Below are positions 25,272 to 33,323 of a DNA stretch of 64,000 bases, piece after piece. The DNA is from Ophiodon elongatus. Taxonomy: Eukaryota; Chordata; Actinopteri; Perciformes; Hexagrammidae. Made by a program: the position numbers and the translations under genes. The notes under the pieces are model-generated. The model did not search any database and was not told the origin of the DNA. It worked only from the letters and a program-made list of their open reading frames with translations. Each line of letters starts with the position of its first letter. Position 1 is the first letter of the stretch. The stretch is taken from NCBI GenBank assembly GCA_016806645.1, contig JACSYO010000566.1, positions 762,001 through 826,000 on the forward strand. Direction: 5' to 3'.

Positions 25272-26621
25272 TACAGAAGGGACTGTGATGGTTCTTTTTT
25301 TCGTTAGACAAACATCCACTAACCTACACGCATATGCAATATTTGATAGAGCCCATACTGAATTAAAAGTTGAGATTGATATTTTTATGGAGTGCCTTCC
25401 TTGCCAGGTATGCCACTAACTTCCTGGCAGCCAGTAGCACTTTAACTCCATTGAGGGGGAAGAAATGGCTCTTAAAGTCAAAAGGGAAGGGATAAATAAA
25501 AAGTGGAGCCACTGGAAATGCACACACACAGAAACTTGAAATTCAGGTTACCGGGCAACCCGCTGCTGTGAGCTGACAGCTTGGTCTTTTACCACCACCG
25601 CAACTGGACCCGTGAAAGAGAGACAGCTATACTTGCTGCACCCCGTTTCTTTGTATAACAGTGGTACGAACACAACACTGTAAGTGTGCAGGGGCTTTAC
25701 TCAGCAGTTGGAATGACGTGAACGGCAACTCACGTCCAGTGGGAACCAATTCTAACAGGAGCCAGCGAGGCTAAGCGGCTTCAACTTTTCGAACACAAGC
25801 CAGTCAGCCTGGCCTGCGAGTTTCCCCTTTCCTGGTGAAATACAAACTTAACAGCACAAACATGTTGAATGGTGTCGCTAACAGTACATAATCACCATTA
25901 TGGATTCTTTTTGAAAAAGATGGGAGCGCATCTATACCACGTACAGCACTCCAAATAAGTTGACCGCATGCCTCTAAGCAAAGCTCGGCGTTTCCACAAA
26001 TGTGTGCAAAAGAGGTCTTATCCACTTTGGAGAAAATAATTGAGAAATCTGCACAGTAGCCGCAATATCATTATAGTCTGTATTTTCCTCTACAAAAAGT
26101 GAGGAGAAGTAGGATACACTATTTATCAGTGGTGCACATACATATGAGTCCTTTTCAGTAAGTGTACGAATTTAGGGATGGAGCCTTTAGGTGTTGAGCA
26201 GCACATTATGATGCAGAACACATAAGTAGAGAAGATTAATGTCACTGTCCTGGCCTGTTTGACAAACACTCTCATCTCTGGATATTCTCTCATCCTCCCA
26301 CTGATCAATTACCAACACTGCTGAGATCCAGGATAAGTGCTGCTGCTGCTGCTGTGTGTATCTCCTAGTGCAGAGTGTGAATCTGGAGGACACCTCTGAC
26401 GGCTTCGCACATTAAAAACATCTCTTAAGTTGGGTTTTATGTTGTTATTAAGAGCTCAAATTTGCCTCAGTTTGGGTACTGAATGTAACTTTCAGGAATA
26501 AACAGACAGATTTTCAACTGTTTCATGATTTATGTTCGAAATAAGAAGCTTGTGACGGCCTCGTGGTCAGCCAAATGCAACCATAGAGATCAGACGCAAA
26601 AACTTGTAAGACGTATGTATG

Positions 26622-26678
26622 CGTGTGTGTGTGTGTGGGGGGGGGAGAGGGGGAAGGGGACGGGGGACGGGGGGGGGA
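26622..26678 (+). repeat. (GT)n then G-rich tract
   Basis: GT repeat to 26636, then five or more runs of three or more G (26637-26678). This is a strong G-quadruplex candidate on the + strand. Confidence 0.85.
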
Positions 26679-26904
26679 CACACGTTGCCAAACAGACAGC
26701 AGGACCAAGAGAGAGAGTGTACGATGAGAAAGCGTGAAGAGTGAGCAGAGGGAATGTGCGCCGATTCATCTCCTCGCCAGGAGCAGTCAGGTACAGAGGT
26801 ATGGCAGCCCTACAAGGTCAATATTTTACTTTGGCTTGTGCTCGCTAATTAAATTACAGGCAAAGTGCCTCAGGAGAGCACACAGAAAGATATAGACTCC
26901 GCAA

Positions 26905-26918
26905 CCCCCCCCCCCCCC
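26905..26918 (+). repeat. Poly(C), 14 bp
   Basis: C run ending in CTCCC. Confidence 0.9.
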
Positions 26919-27342
26919 TCCCAGCTCTGCAAGCCAAACAATTTGTAGCATGGGCTGAGACGTTGCCGTGTTTAGTCATTGCAACACGGACGATTCGGAG
27001 CAATTTCAACATGTTTCAGGAGATCAGGAGTGTACTGAGGCACGGCACAGAAGCCGGGTTGGAAATGGAGATAAGAGTTATTTTACTGTGGAAAATCACT
27101 TTCTGTCTAAAGTGAAATAGTAAATCACGAAAATTCACAAATCTCGAGGCGGTTTAATGAGGACACAATACTTGTGGCTGTGTTTGGGATCTGATTAGAA
27201 CTTGACCAACCAATGTCCGAGACAACAATTATAGCCTATGCGTGTCAACACTTGTCTTCAGAGGGAATATCAAGCTTCAGAGAAGAGCTGTTGATGAGCA
27301 TGACTGATGTAAAATAGTCTCCTACGTGTATAGCAGGCCCTG

Positions 27343-27360
27343 GTGGGGGGTGGGGGGGGG
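27343..27360 (+). repeat. G-rich tract
   Basis: Two G runs of six and nine separated by one T. Confidence 0.85.
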
Positions 27361-27572
27361 CACTGACAGCCTGTCAGCCTAATCGTCACTAATAAGGGGG
27401 GCGATGTCACAAATCCACTCACTGTATAGAATAATTAGTTTGAATCCCAGAACAAGGTTGCATTTATTTGATCTGTGACACAGAAATCGAAACAACAGCA
27501 GAATTATGCAATTATGTCTGTATCGCGGGGCAAATGCCTGTCGAAATATGAAGTGAATCTTCGAGAAGGAGA

Positions 27573-27749
27573 GGGGGGGTCGGGGGGGGGAAGAAGCGCC
27601 CAGAAATCACAGGTTAGAATAAAGCAGCTCTGCCATTGGCTGAGCGCACCAGGAAGTCCAGCCGCCGTTGCTGTCATGTGCCTCTGACGCGGCGACTTCC
27701 CGAAAGTCAACAGCAGCCGTGGAAAAAAAAAAAAGAAAAAAAGCTCAAC
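27573..27749 (+). promoter_or_regulatory. smim30: smim30 proximal promoter and 5' UTR
   Basis: The stretch upstream of smim30 is richer in CpG than its surroundings. An inverted CCAAT box (CCATTGGCTG, 27633-27642) fits the NF-Y consensus on the - strand. An ETS-type CCAGGAAGT follows at 27649-27657, and a CTTCCC (reverse ETS core) lies near 27696. Two long G runs (27573-27579 and 27582-27590) could form a G-quadruplex. A three-codon upstream ORF (ATG-TGC-CTC-stop, 27676-27687) would sit in the leader if transcription starts near the CCAAT box. There is no TATA box at a suitable distance. The start site is not visible and is inferred to lie between about 27650 and 27720. Confidence 0.55.
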
Positions 27750-27938
27750 ATGGCTCCCAAAGTTGAACTCGCAAACACTGCAGCGGTCGTCTGGCTGGTG
27801 TTTCTGTCTCTGATCCCCCCGGCGGAGGCTTACGATGCGGGCGACGCTCTCGCCCTGCTCCTGGGCACCGTCCTGGCCGTGGTGGGGTTCTGCGCCTTCC
27901 TCGGCTGGTACGCGCGGAGACGGAACGGACAGCTGTGA
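27750..27938 (+). CDS. smim30: Small integral membrane protein 30 (SMIM30-like micropeptide)
   Basis: A 62-residue ORF in one exon. Seen: a hydrophobic segment at residues about 11-27 ends in a signal-peptidase-like AEA at 25-27. Next come a short acidic-glycine stretch (DAGDALALLLG, residues 29-39), a second hydrophobic segment to about residue 53, and a basic tail YARRRNGQL. The spacing, the AGDA-ALLLG block and the YAR-RNGQ tail match vertebrate SMIM30 as I know it (about 59 aa in human). I chose this ATG because it has a good context (A at -3, G at +4) and starts just before the hydrophobic leader. In-frame sequence continues upstream but has no ATG. Family knowledge: SMIM30 is an ER/membrane micropeptide reported in human cells to bind SRC-family kinases and affect MAPK signalling; that role is not tested in fish. 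gpr85 lies 4.3 kb downstream on the same strand. Confidence 0.93.
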   Translation: MAPKVELANTAAVVWLVFLSLIPPAEAYDAGDALALLLGTVLAVVGFCAFLGWYARRRNGQL

Positions 27939-28445
27939 CTGTCTCTGTCCTGCCCGTGATGTGATCGATGCATATCTAACCTGATCCAATGCGGACCTCC
28001 CGGCACCAGGTTCGTGTCGAAGCGACTGACGACAAAACGTGCCTCATTGGAATTAATGCGTCAAGCACAACGGGAACCGCGTGGACTCGTGTTGCGAGGA
28101 GGTGGAAGGAGGCAACCAGGAAGTCCCCCCCCCCCCCCAAAAAAAAACCAGGAGCTGTTATTTGTTGCACTGCTGAGGCTGATGACCAAACACTGTTGCC
28201 TTTTTATATATGAAAAGACTGCTGCTTTTACTGTTCTTATAATGCGCATATTCTCCACTTTTGGAGTGATCACTGTGATTTCCTGATGTGTTCGTGTGTC
28301 TGCAATGTGCAACACGTTGCCATTCTTTAAAGCACAATATCACAAGTGTGGTGACATGAAAAGAGTGGCGCTGTTGTTGTACTTCCCGCTGTTACGACAT
28401 GTGACAGTAGCTCTGAGAATAATAAATTGATTCGTCTGATGCTCT
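27939..28445 (+). other. smim30: smim30 3' UTR with poly(A) signal
   Basis: About 500 bp downstream of the smim30 stop. It contains a C13-16 run joined to an A9 run (about 28126-28147), and a canonical AATAAA at 28421-28426. The TTGATTCGTCTGATGCTCTT stretch just after the signal is moderately GT-rich. The end of the transcript is inferred at about 28440-28450 from the signal only. The long reverse-strand frames here are fortuitous. Confidence 0.6.
28421..28426 (+). terminator. smim30: Canonical poly(A) signal AATAAA, smim30
   Basis: AATAAA 483 bp after the smim30 stop codon. It is the first canonical hexamer downstream of the stop, so it is the best candidate for 3' end processing of smim30. 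Confidence 0.55.
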
Positions 28446-28639
28446 TCACAGCTTGTGGTTTGCATGATATATGAATGATCTGCTGTATAATCACATCTCC
28501 CTCCTCTTCTTTCATTTAGAAAGTGTGGATAGAGTGCGTTCATAACCGGATAATTTGCCCTCATCTCTTTAGGTTTTTATTGCAGACTACAATTCAAATT
28601 TAAAATCAATTTAAGCATCTACGAGGGCTTAGGGCCACA

Positions 28640-28800
28640 ACATCCTTAAGTATAAATACCAATATAATATAGAAATACTGCATTACAAGTTAAAGGCCTG
28701 CATTCAAAATTGAACTTCGTAAAAGTACAGAAGTATTATCAGCGAAATATAATTTAATTATCAAAAGTAAAAGAAAATGACCCCTGTGTGACATTATACA
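28640..28800 (+). repeat. Dispersed teleost repeat (AAAGTACAGAAGTATTATCAGC type)
   Basis: The string of blocks CATTCAAAATTGAACTTCGT, AAAAGTACAGAAGTATTATC, TCAAAAGTAAAAG and TGACCCCTGTG matches a short dispersed repeat I know from many teleosts, built on 'AAAAGTACAAAAGTATTAGC'. It sits 200 bp past the smim30 poly(A) signal. Confidence 0.6.
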
Positions 28801-30259
28801 GATTGTTCATCTACTGGTCCCTACAGGGGTCAGGGCCCTCTCAAGGGTCACACGATTAGTCTGAGGAGCTGTGAGATGATAAGGAATTGGAAAGAAGAAG
28901 AAGAAAAAAAACAAACACTTTCATACATTTTTTTTTACATCTTATCTTTTTGTGTGAAAAATGATTGGACCTCTTTGGGCCTCAAACACTTATTGAAATG
29001 AAACCATCTGAGAAGTTAAGAGTTGAACTGTCTCTTTGGAAGAACTGAAAACGAGACATCTGGAATGTGACAGTGGCTCCAAGTAGACATTTCTGTTATG
29101 GGGCCACAAGTAAAAACGATGGGATCCACTTGTTTAATCTTCAATAATGTTTGCGAAGTAACCATGCAGTAAAAAGTTTAATATTGAACTTCTGTCAATT
29201 TATTTGCATTGCAGCTTTTATACATATATAAAAGCTGACTTTAATGTTTTAGATGAAACTCGTTTGTATGGAAAACCGAAATAATTCTTCAACTTTATTA
29301 CCTCATTTATGATTTAAAGTCATTATTTGAACCTGGAATGATAAATACAATTGTTAAAAAGGTTTACAAGGAATGGCTAAACTTTAATTTACCTCTGTCT
29401 GGATGGCAGTAAAATGGTTTATTTTGCAGTGAAAAGAATGATTCAGCCTCATGTATTTAATGTGACTGCATTTATTATCAACGAGTAGTCTGTGATATTT
29501 GGTAAACTGTGATGGAACAGGAGCCGGTTCTCAGCCGCATTCCTTTGTAATCAAAAACAACAGGAGATCTGCACATTGTCCCATATGTTGAAGTTGTAAC
29601 ACATACATTCCCTATATGACCATGGAAAAGGTCATATTTTATAGCCCAGGTATATGGCAACGTTTCAGTGTGTGTACACTTGTGTATACATGTGGCTGAT
29701 TGAATCATTGTTCACTTGTTACGCTGCTCGTGACATCCCCTCCTCTCCATACATGGCTGAGAAATCAAATCCTATGAATTTATCATGCTGCCCTGGCAGA
29801 ATGAACAACGGTGCCCAAAGTGCTTGTCAATTATGCATATACAGTACAGGGGAAGTCATTCTACCTTGAGGTGAACTAGGCTGCCTGGTTTAACCCTTCG
29901 CTTTCTACATAATGGGGACATTTCTGTAGAGTGAAACATGTATGAGCACAAGGGAAGGCAGACTGAGACCAGTAGAATTCAGCAAATACATCTGATACTG
30001 ACAGCAAGCGGAAGGTCCAACAGGGAAGAAAGCCCTGTAATAAAAGAGTTATAGCAGGCAAATAATGAGCCACATTTAGCTTTTGTATATATTCAAATCA
30101 ATCTGAAACAAAATGATTAAGATGTTTTTTTTTTTATCTGGACTCTATTGTGAAGCTGCCAGTAAAATGGTAATCCCTTACACCACACGGGGAATACTGA
30201 GTAGCCCGCTGCTGTAACGCGTTACCGGCCAGCAGCGGCCCCGTCGAGCAGATGTTACC
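28801..30259. other. Intergenic between smim30 and gpr85
   Basis: AT-rich with no coding exon. CpG content rises from about 30200 (ACGCGTTACCGGCCAGCAGC region), which probably marks the start of the gpr85 promoter region. Confidence 0.5.
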
Positions 30260-30301
30260 GAGAGAGAGAGGGAGGGAGAGAGAGAGAGGGAGAGAGAGAG
30301 G

Positions 30302-30348
<47 letters not shown>
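30260..30348 (+). repeat. (GA)n tract with GGGA interruptions, then (CTG)6
   Basis: About 89 bp of purine repeat, interrupted in its first half by GGGAGG units and pure (GA)n in the second half. It is directly followed by six CTG triplets (30349-30366). It lies upstream of the candidate gpr85 promoter. The long translated frames across it on both strands are repeat artefacts. Confidence 0.95.
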
Positions 30349-30350
<2 letters not shown>

Positions 30351-30411
30351 GCTGCTGCTGCTGCTGCAACAAGAGACAAGACGCGTCTTGGATCACAAAT
30401 AGGGATGCAGG

Positions 30412-30422
30412 GCGCATGCGCA
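30412..30422. promoter_or_regulatory. NRF1-type site upstream of gpr85
   Basis: GCGCATGCGCA matches the palindromic NRF1 consensus. It sits in a short CpG-containing stretch (about 30380-30440) between the GA and CT tracts, about 0.4-0.55 kb upstream of the candidate 5' exon donor at 30975. NRF1 sites are common in CpG promoters of neuronal genes; function here is inferred. Confidence 0.45.
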
Positions 30423-30607
30423 CTGGGCTCCGTTTACTGTAGGATATTCACCGTGGAGGAAAAAAAAAAAGAAGGGGGCAGGCAACAAAACAGGCTTTTT
30501 AAAAACAGCAAAAACCCGACTCGTGCAATGTAAATAAGCTCCGGGAGGGAAACGAAATAGGATTATCAACAGGTAGGATTCTGATTGATCTTGTGATCGT
30601 CTGTCTG

Positions 30608-30750
30608 CATCTCGCTCTTTCTCTCTCTCTCTCTCTCGCTCTCTCTCTCTCTCGCTCTCTCTCTCTCGCTCTCGCTCTCTCTCTCTCGCTCACACTCTCT
30701 CTCTCTCGCTCTCTCTTTCGCTCTCTCTCTCTTTTTTTTTTTTTTTTTTT
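30608..30750 (+). repeat. (CT)n tract with CGCT interruptions, then poly(T)
   Basis: About 124 bp of (CT)n with regular TCGC interruptions, followed by about 19 T. It is the complement of the GA tract 260 bp upstream. It borders the CpG-dense candidate gpr85 5' exon. Confidence 0.95.
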
Positions 30751-30779
30751 GGCCTTGTCTTGTGTGGTGGCTGCGATTC

Positions 30780-30974
30780 TGGGCAATTCATAGCGGGGAC
30801 CTGGGAATTATTCTAGTGTAATGGACGTACGGATCCGCTCCGCTGTTATGCTTCATCCGGCCGATCGGGATGCGAGGACGACGGTTTTTACCTGCTGTCT
30901 TTTTTCACCGAAATCTGTCGGATTCAGACGCGCGTAGAGCACTCGGCTGACAATCGGAGGACGCATTTAGACGC
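30780..30974 (+). other. gpr85: Candidate non-coding 5' exon of gpr85
   Basis: A CpG-dense segment ending in a strong splice donor (ACGC/GTAAGT, GT at 30975-30976). It stands out from the AT-rich background and lies 1.06 kb upstream of the acceptor before the coding exon. GPR85 genes generally have non-coding 5' exons, which supports the reading. A second possible donor (CAACAG/GTAGGA, GT at 30573-30574) could mark an alternative first exon ending at 30572. The start of either exon cannot be seen. Confidence 0.45.
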
Positions 30975-31270
30975 GTAAGTAGACACAAACGCCAGTATTA
31001 ATGGGATCAGATGTCACCACATGCTATGTGTCGTTTTCCAAACAGTAAACACATAGCTATCGAGGAGAAAGAGCCCGTAATATTATTACCAGCAGGTTTG
31101 TTATTATCACTTCCAACCACCCTGACGGGCAATCACACCCGCGCACTAACCAGCCAAATATATATATATATTTATATATTATGTGTCGAAATGCGTCTTT
31201 GGTGTCAGAGTTACACAGTATATTCTTGTAATTACTAATACAACAGATGATCTGGAAAATCGACAGGCTC

Positions 31271-31295
31271 AAAAAAAAAAAAAAAAAAAAAAAAA
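31271..31295 (+). repeat. Poly(A) tract, 25 bp
   Basis: Uninterrupted run of A in the inferred gpr85 intron. Confidence 0.95.
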
Positions 31296-31776
31296 CGCCT
31301 TCATGGGAACACTGCTTGTTAACGTGAGAGCAGTAATCCGGTTAACCTTTAATCAGGCAAATACACGAACGCTTTATTATGTATGGTCCGTCGATTTGCC
31401 ACAAAGCATGAAGGCAGGGCGAGTTTATTCGAGGCATCCGCCGCTTTAGAGAGCCGTCCTCTGTGCTGCAGGGTGTAGGGTGTGATCAAGAAGAGCTTAT
31501 TTTGGGACTGCATTTCTCTTAATGTTCACTGTGCGCTGAAAATGTCTCCCCCCCCCCTCCACACAAAAAAAAATAAATAAAAAATCGAATTAAACCGAGC
31601 CGTTTTTTTTTTTTTGTCTAAACCGTTTCTTTCCGAGGGGTAGAAATGCGTCGTTTCTTAATGAAGGCTGGGCTGTGCTTTATGCCATCTTTTGTTCAGG
31701 AAAGCCCAAAGCCACGAGAAAGAATTGTAGCAATGCAATAGATTAATGCTTCCATCTTATCAAGCTCAATCACTGC

Positions 31777-31777
31777 C

Positions 31778-31818
<41 letters not shown>

Positions 31819-31819
31819 G
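31777..31819 (+). repeat. (CTGT)n tetranucleotide microsatellite
   Basis: About ten perfect CTGT units in the inferred gpr85 intron. Confidence 0.95.
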
Positions 31820-32012
31820 GATCTAGACAAAGTATTCAAGTTGAGCTCTGCACTGTGCCACTCTAAATGTTAAAATGTTAAATAAATAAATAATGGCAGA
31901 CAGAGGGAAAATATTGCTTATCTCATTCTAGATTGTGAATGTGCAGTTGAAAAACAATGCAGCTGTTGTGTGGGACTGAATGCTGATGGGTGGATAATAT
32001 TTTTCAGGGTTC

Positions 32013-32036
32013 TTTTTTTTTTTTTTTTTTTTTTTT
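32013..32036 (+). repeat. Poly(T) tract acting as likely polypyrimidine tract
   Basis: 24 T directly before the AG at 32037-32038 that I take as the splice acceptor of the gpr85 coding exon. Confidence 0.85.
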
Positions 32037-32043
32037 AGGTGTG

Positions 32044-32160
32044 ATGAGACAAAGGAACAAAGGATGCCTTAGAGGAGAGGTTGCCTATATGCCTGGAAAC
32101 CTCTTCAAAGCCCACCACCAAATGGATCTAACACCTCCCCCTGCCACCTCTAGATCATGA
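32044..32160 (+). CDS. Upstream ORF 1 in gpr85 leader (38 aa, hypothetical peptide)
   Basis: It opens at the ATG just inside the inferred coding exon (GTGATGAG context, G at -3) and ends at TGA 32158-32160, 47 bp before the receptor ATG. The predicted peptide starts MRQRNKG and ends PPPATSRS, basic at the front and proline-rich at the back. It has no recognisable domain. Its role is probably translational control rather than a working peptide. If the acceptor at 32007 is used instead, the ORF is still intact. Confidence 0.4.
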   Translation: MRQRNKGCLRGEVAYMPGNLFKAHHQMDLTPPPATSRS

Positions 32161-32171
32161 TACTTGGCTGA
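32157..32171 (+). CDS. Upstream ORF 2 in gpr85 leader (4 codons)
   Basis: ATG-ATA-CTT-GGC-TGA. Its ATG overlaps the stop of upstream ORF 1 as ATGA, an arrangement that can permit termination-reinitiation. It ends 36 bp before the receptor start codon. Confidence 0.3.
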   Translation: MILG

Positions 32172-32207
32172 AGCTATTCCGCTATCTTTATGATCCCTCC
32201 TCCATCT

Positions 32208-33323
32208 ATGGCGAACTATAGCCATGCAGGGGACCACACCATCTTGCAGAATGTCTCTCCTCTCGCCACGTTCCTCAAACTGACCTCTCTGGGTTTCATC
32301 ATCGGAGTCGGTGTGGTTGGAAACCTCCTGATCTCCATCCTGCTGGTCAAAGACAAGAGTCTGCACCGAGCGCCCTACTATTTCCTGCTGGACCTGTGCG
32401 CCTCTGACATCCTGCGCTCTGCCATCTGCTTCCCCTTCGTCTTCACCTCGGTCAAGAATGGATCGGCCTGGACCTACGGCACGCTGACCTGCAAAGTGAT
32501 CGCCTTCCTGGGAGTGCTCTCCTGTTTCCACACGGCGTTTATGCTCTTCTGTGTCAGCGTCACACGCTACCTGGCCATCGCACACCACCGTTTCTACACC
32601 AAGAGGCTGACCTTCTGGACCTGTCTAGCCGTCATCTGCATGGTGTGGACGTTGTCAGTGGCTATGGCGTTCCCGCCGGTGCTAGACGTAGGGACGTACT
32701 CTTTTATCCGGGAGGAGGACCAGTGCACGTTCCAGCACCGCTCCTTCAGGGCGAACGATTCGCTGGGCTTCATGCTCCTGCTGGCGCTCATCCTCCTGGC
32801 CACGCAGCTGGTTTACCTCAAGCTCATCTTCTTCGTGCACGACCGTCGAAAGATGAAGCCTGTCCAGTTTGTGCCTGCTGTCAGCCAGAACTGGACCTTC
32901 CACGGGCCAGGCGCGAGCGGGCAGGCGGCGGCCAACTGGCTGGCGGGATTCGGTCGAGGCCCCACCCCGCCCACCTTGCTGGGCATTCGGCAGAACAGCA
33001 ACGCAGCGGGCCGCAGGCGTCTGCTGGTATTGGATGAATTCAAAACAGAGAAGAGGATTAGTAGGATGTTCTACATCATGACGTTTTTCTTCCTGGCGCT
33101 GTGGGGGCCCTATCTGGTCGCCTGCTACTGGCGGGTGTTTGCACGGGGCCCTGTGGTCCCCGGGGGCTACCTGACGGCCGCCGTGTGGATGAGCTTTGCC
33201 CAGGCTGGGGTCAATCCGTTCATCTGCATCTTCTCCAACAGGGAGCTTCGGCGCTGCTTCAGCACCACGCTCCTCTACTGCAGAAAATCCAGGTTACCAA
33301 GGGAACCCTACTGCGTTATATGA
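32208..33323 (+). CDS. gpr85: G protein-coupled receptor 85 (SREB2), orphan class A GPCR
   Basis: A 371-residue seven-helix receptor in one exon. It is near-identical along its length to what I know of vertebrate GPR85 (370 aa) and clearly closer to it than to GPR173 or GPR27. Estimated segments: TM1 25-47 (GN at 38-39), TM2 57-79 (D67), TM3 95-117, TM4 135-157, TM5 187-209, long third intracellular loop 211-285, TM6 286-308 and TM7 321-343. The ECL disulfide pair is C95 and C173. N-glycosylation sites are N3 (NYS) and N15 (NVS). Family-typical deviations are TRY (119-121) in place of DRY, LWGP (298-301) in place of CWxP, and NPFIC (336-340) in place of NPxxY. The C-terminus is REPYCVI. I start at MANYSH because the family does; an in-frame ATG at 32190 would add six residues (MIPPPS) in a weak context. 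It is a plasma-membrane receptor expressed mainly in brain in other vertebrates, with no agreed ligand. The high GC of the coding region contrasts with its AT-rich flanks. Confidence 0.97.
   Translation: MANYSHAGDHTILQNVSPLATFLKLTSLGFIIGVGVVGNLLISILLVKDKSLHRAPYYFLLDLCASDILRSAICFPFVFTSVKNGSAWTYGTLTCKVIAFLGVLSCFHTAFMLFCVSVTRYLAIAHHRFYTKRLTFWTCLAVICMVWTLSVAMAFPPVLDVGTYSFIREEDQCTFQHRSFRANDSLGFMLLLALILLATQLVYLKLIFFVHDRRKMKPVQFVPAVSQNWTFHGPGASGQAAANWLAGFGRGPTPPTLLGIRQNSNAAGRRRLLVLDEFKTEKRISRMFYIMTFFFLALWGPYLVACYWRVFARGPVVPGGYLTAAVWMSFAQAGVNPFICIFSNRELRRCFSTTLLYCRKSRLPREPYCVI

Larger units (their letters stand above)
24011..27560. other. Intergenic upstream of smim30, no gene seen
   Basis: No coding exon. 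It contains a TA microsatellite, G-rich tracts and a C14 run (listed). Nothing else is recognised. Confidence 0.55.
30975..32038 (+). other. gpr85: Inferred gpr85 5' UTR intron
   Basis: The donor GTAAGT is at 30975. The likely acceptor is the AG at 32037-32038, which follows an uninterrupted T tract (32013-32036). An alternative acceptor is TTTTTCAG, ending at 32007. The intron holds a TA run near 31160-31180, an A25 tract (31271-31295) and a (CTGT)n tract (31777-31819). No ORF in it looks real. Confidence 0.45.
32039..32207 (+). other. gpr85: gpr85 leader in the coding exon, with upstream ORFs
   Basis: 169 bp between the inferred splice acceptor and the receptor start codon. It holds an upstream ORF of 38 codons (32044-32160). 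Its stop overlaps the ATG of a four-codon ORF (32157-32171). A further in-frame ATG at 32190 would extend the receptor by six residues. Such a leader would be expected to lower and tune translation of the receptor. Confidence 0.6.

Noticed and set aside
27504..27989. 161-residue open frame on the - strand over smim30
   Set aside because: Antisense of the smim30 exon. Contains a poly-F run from the A-tract and no recognisable domain.
32085..32588. 167-residue open frame on the - strand over gpr85
   Set aside because: It is the antisense shadow of the GC-rich receptor coding region, with charged low-complexity sequence and no family features.
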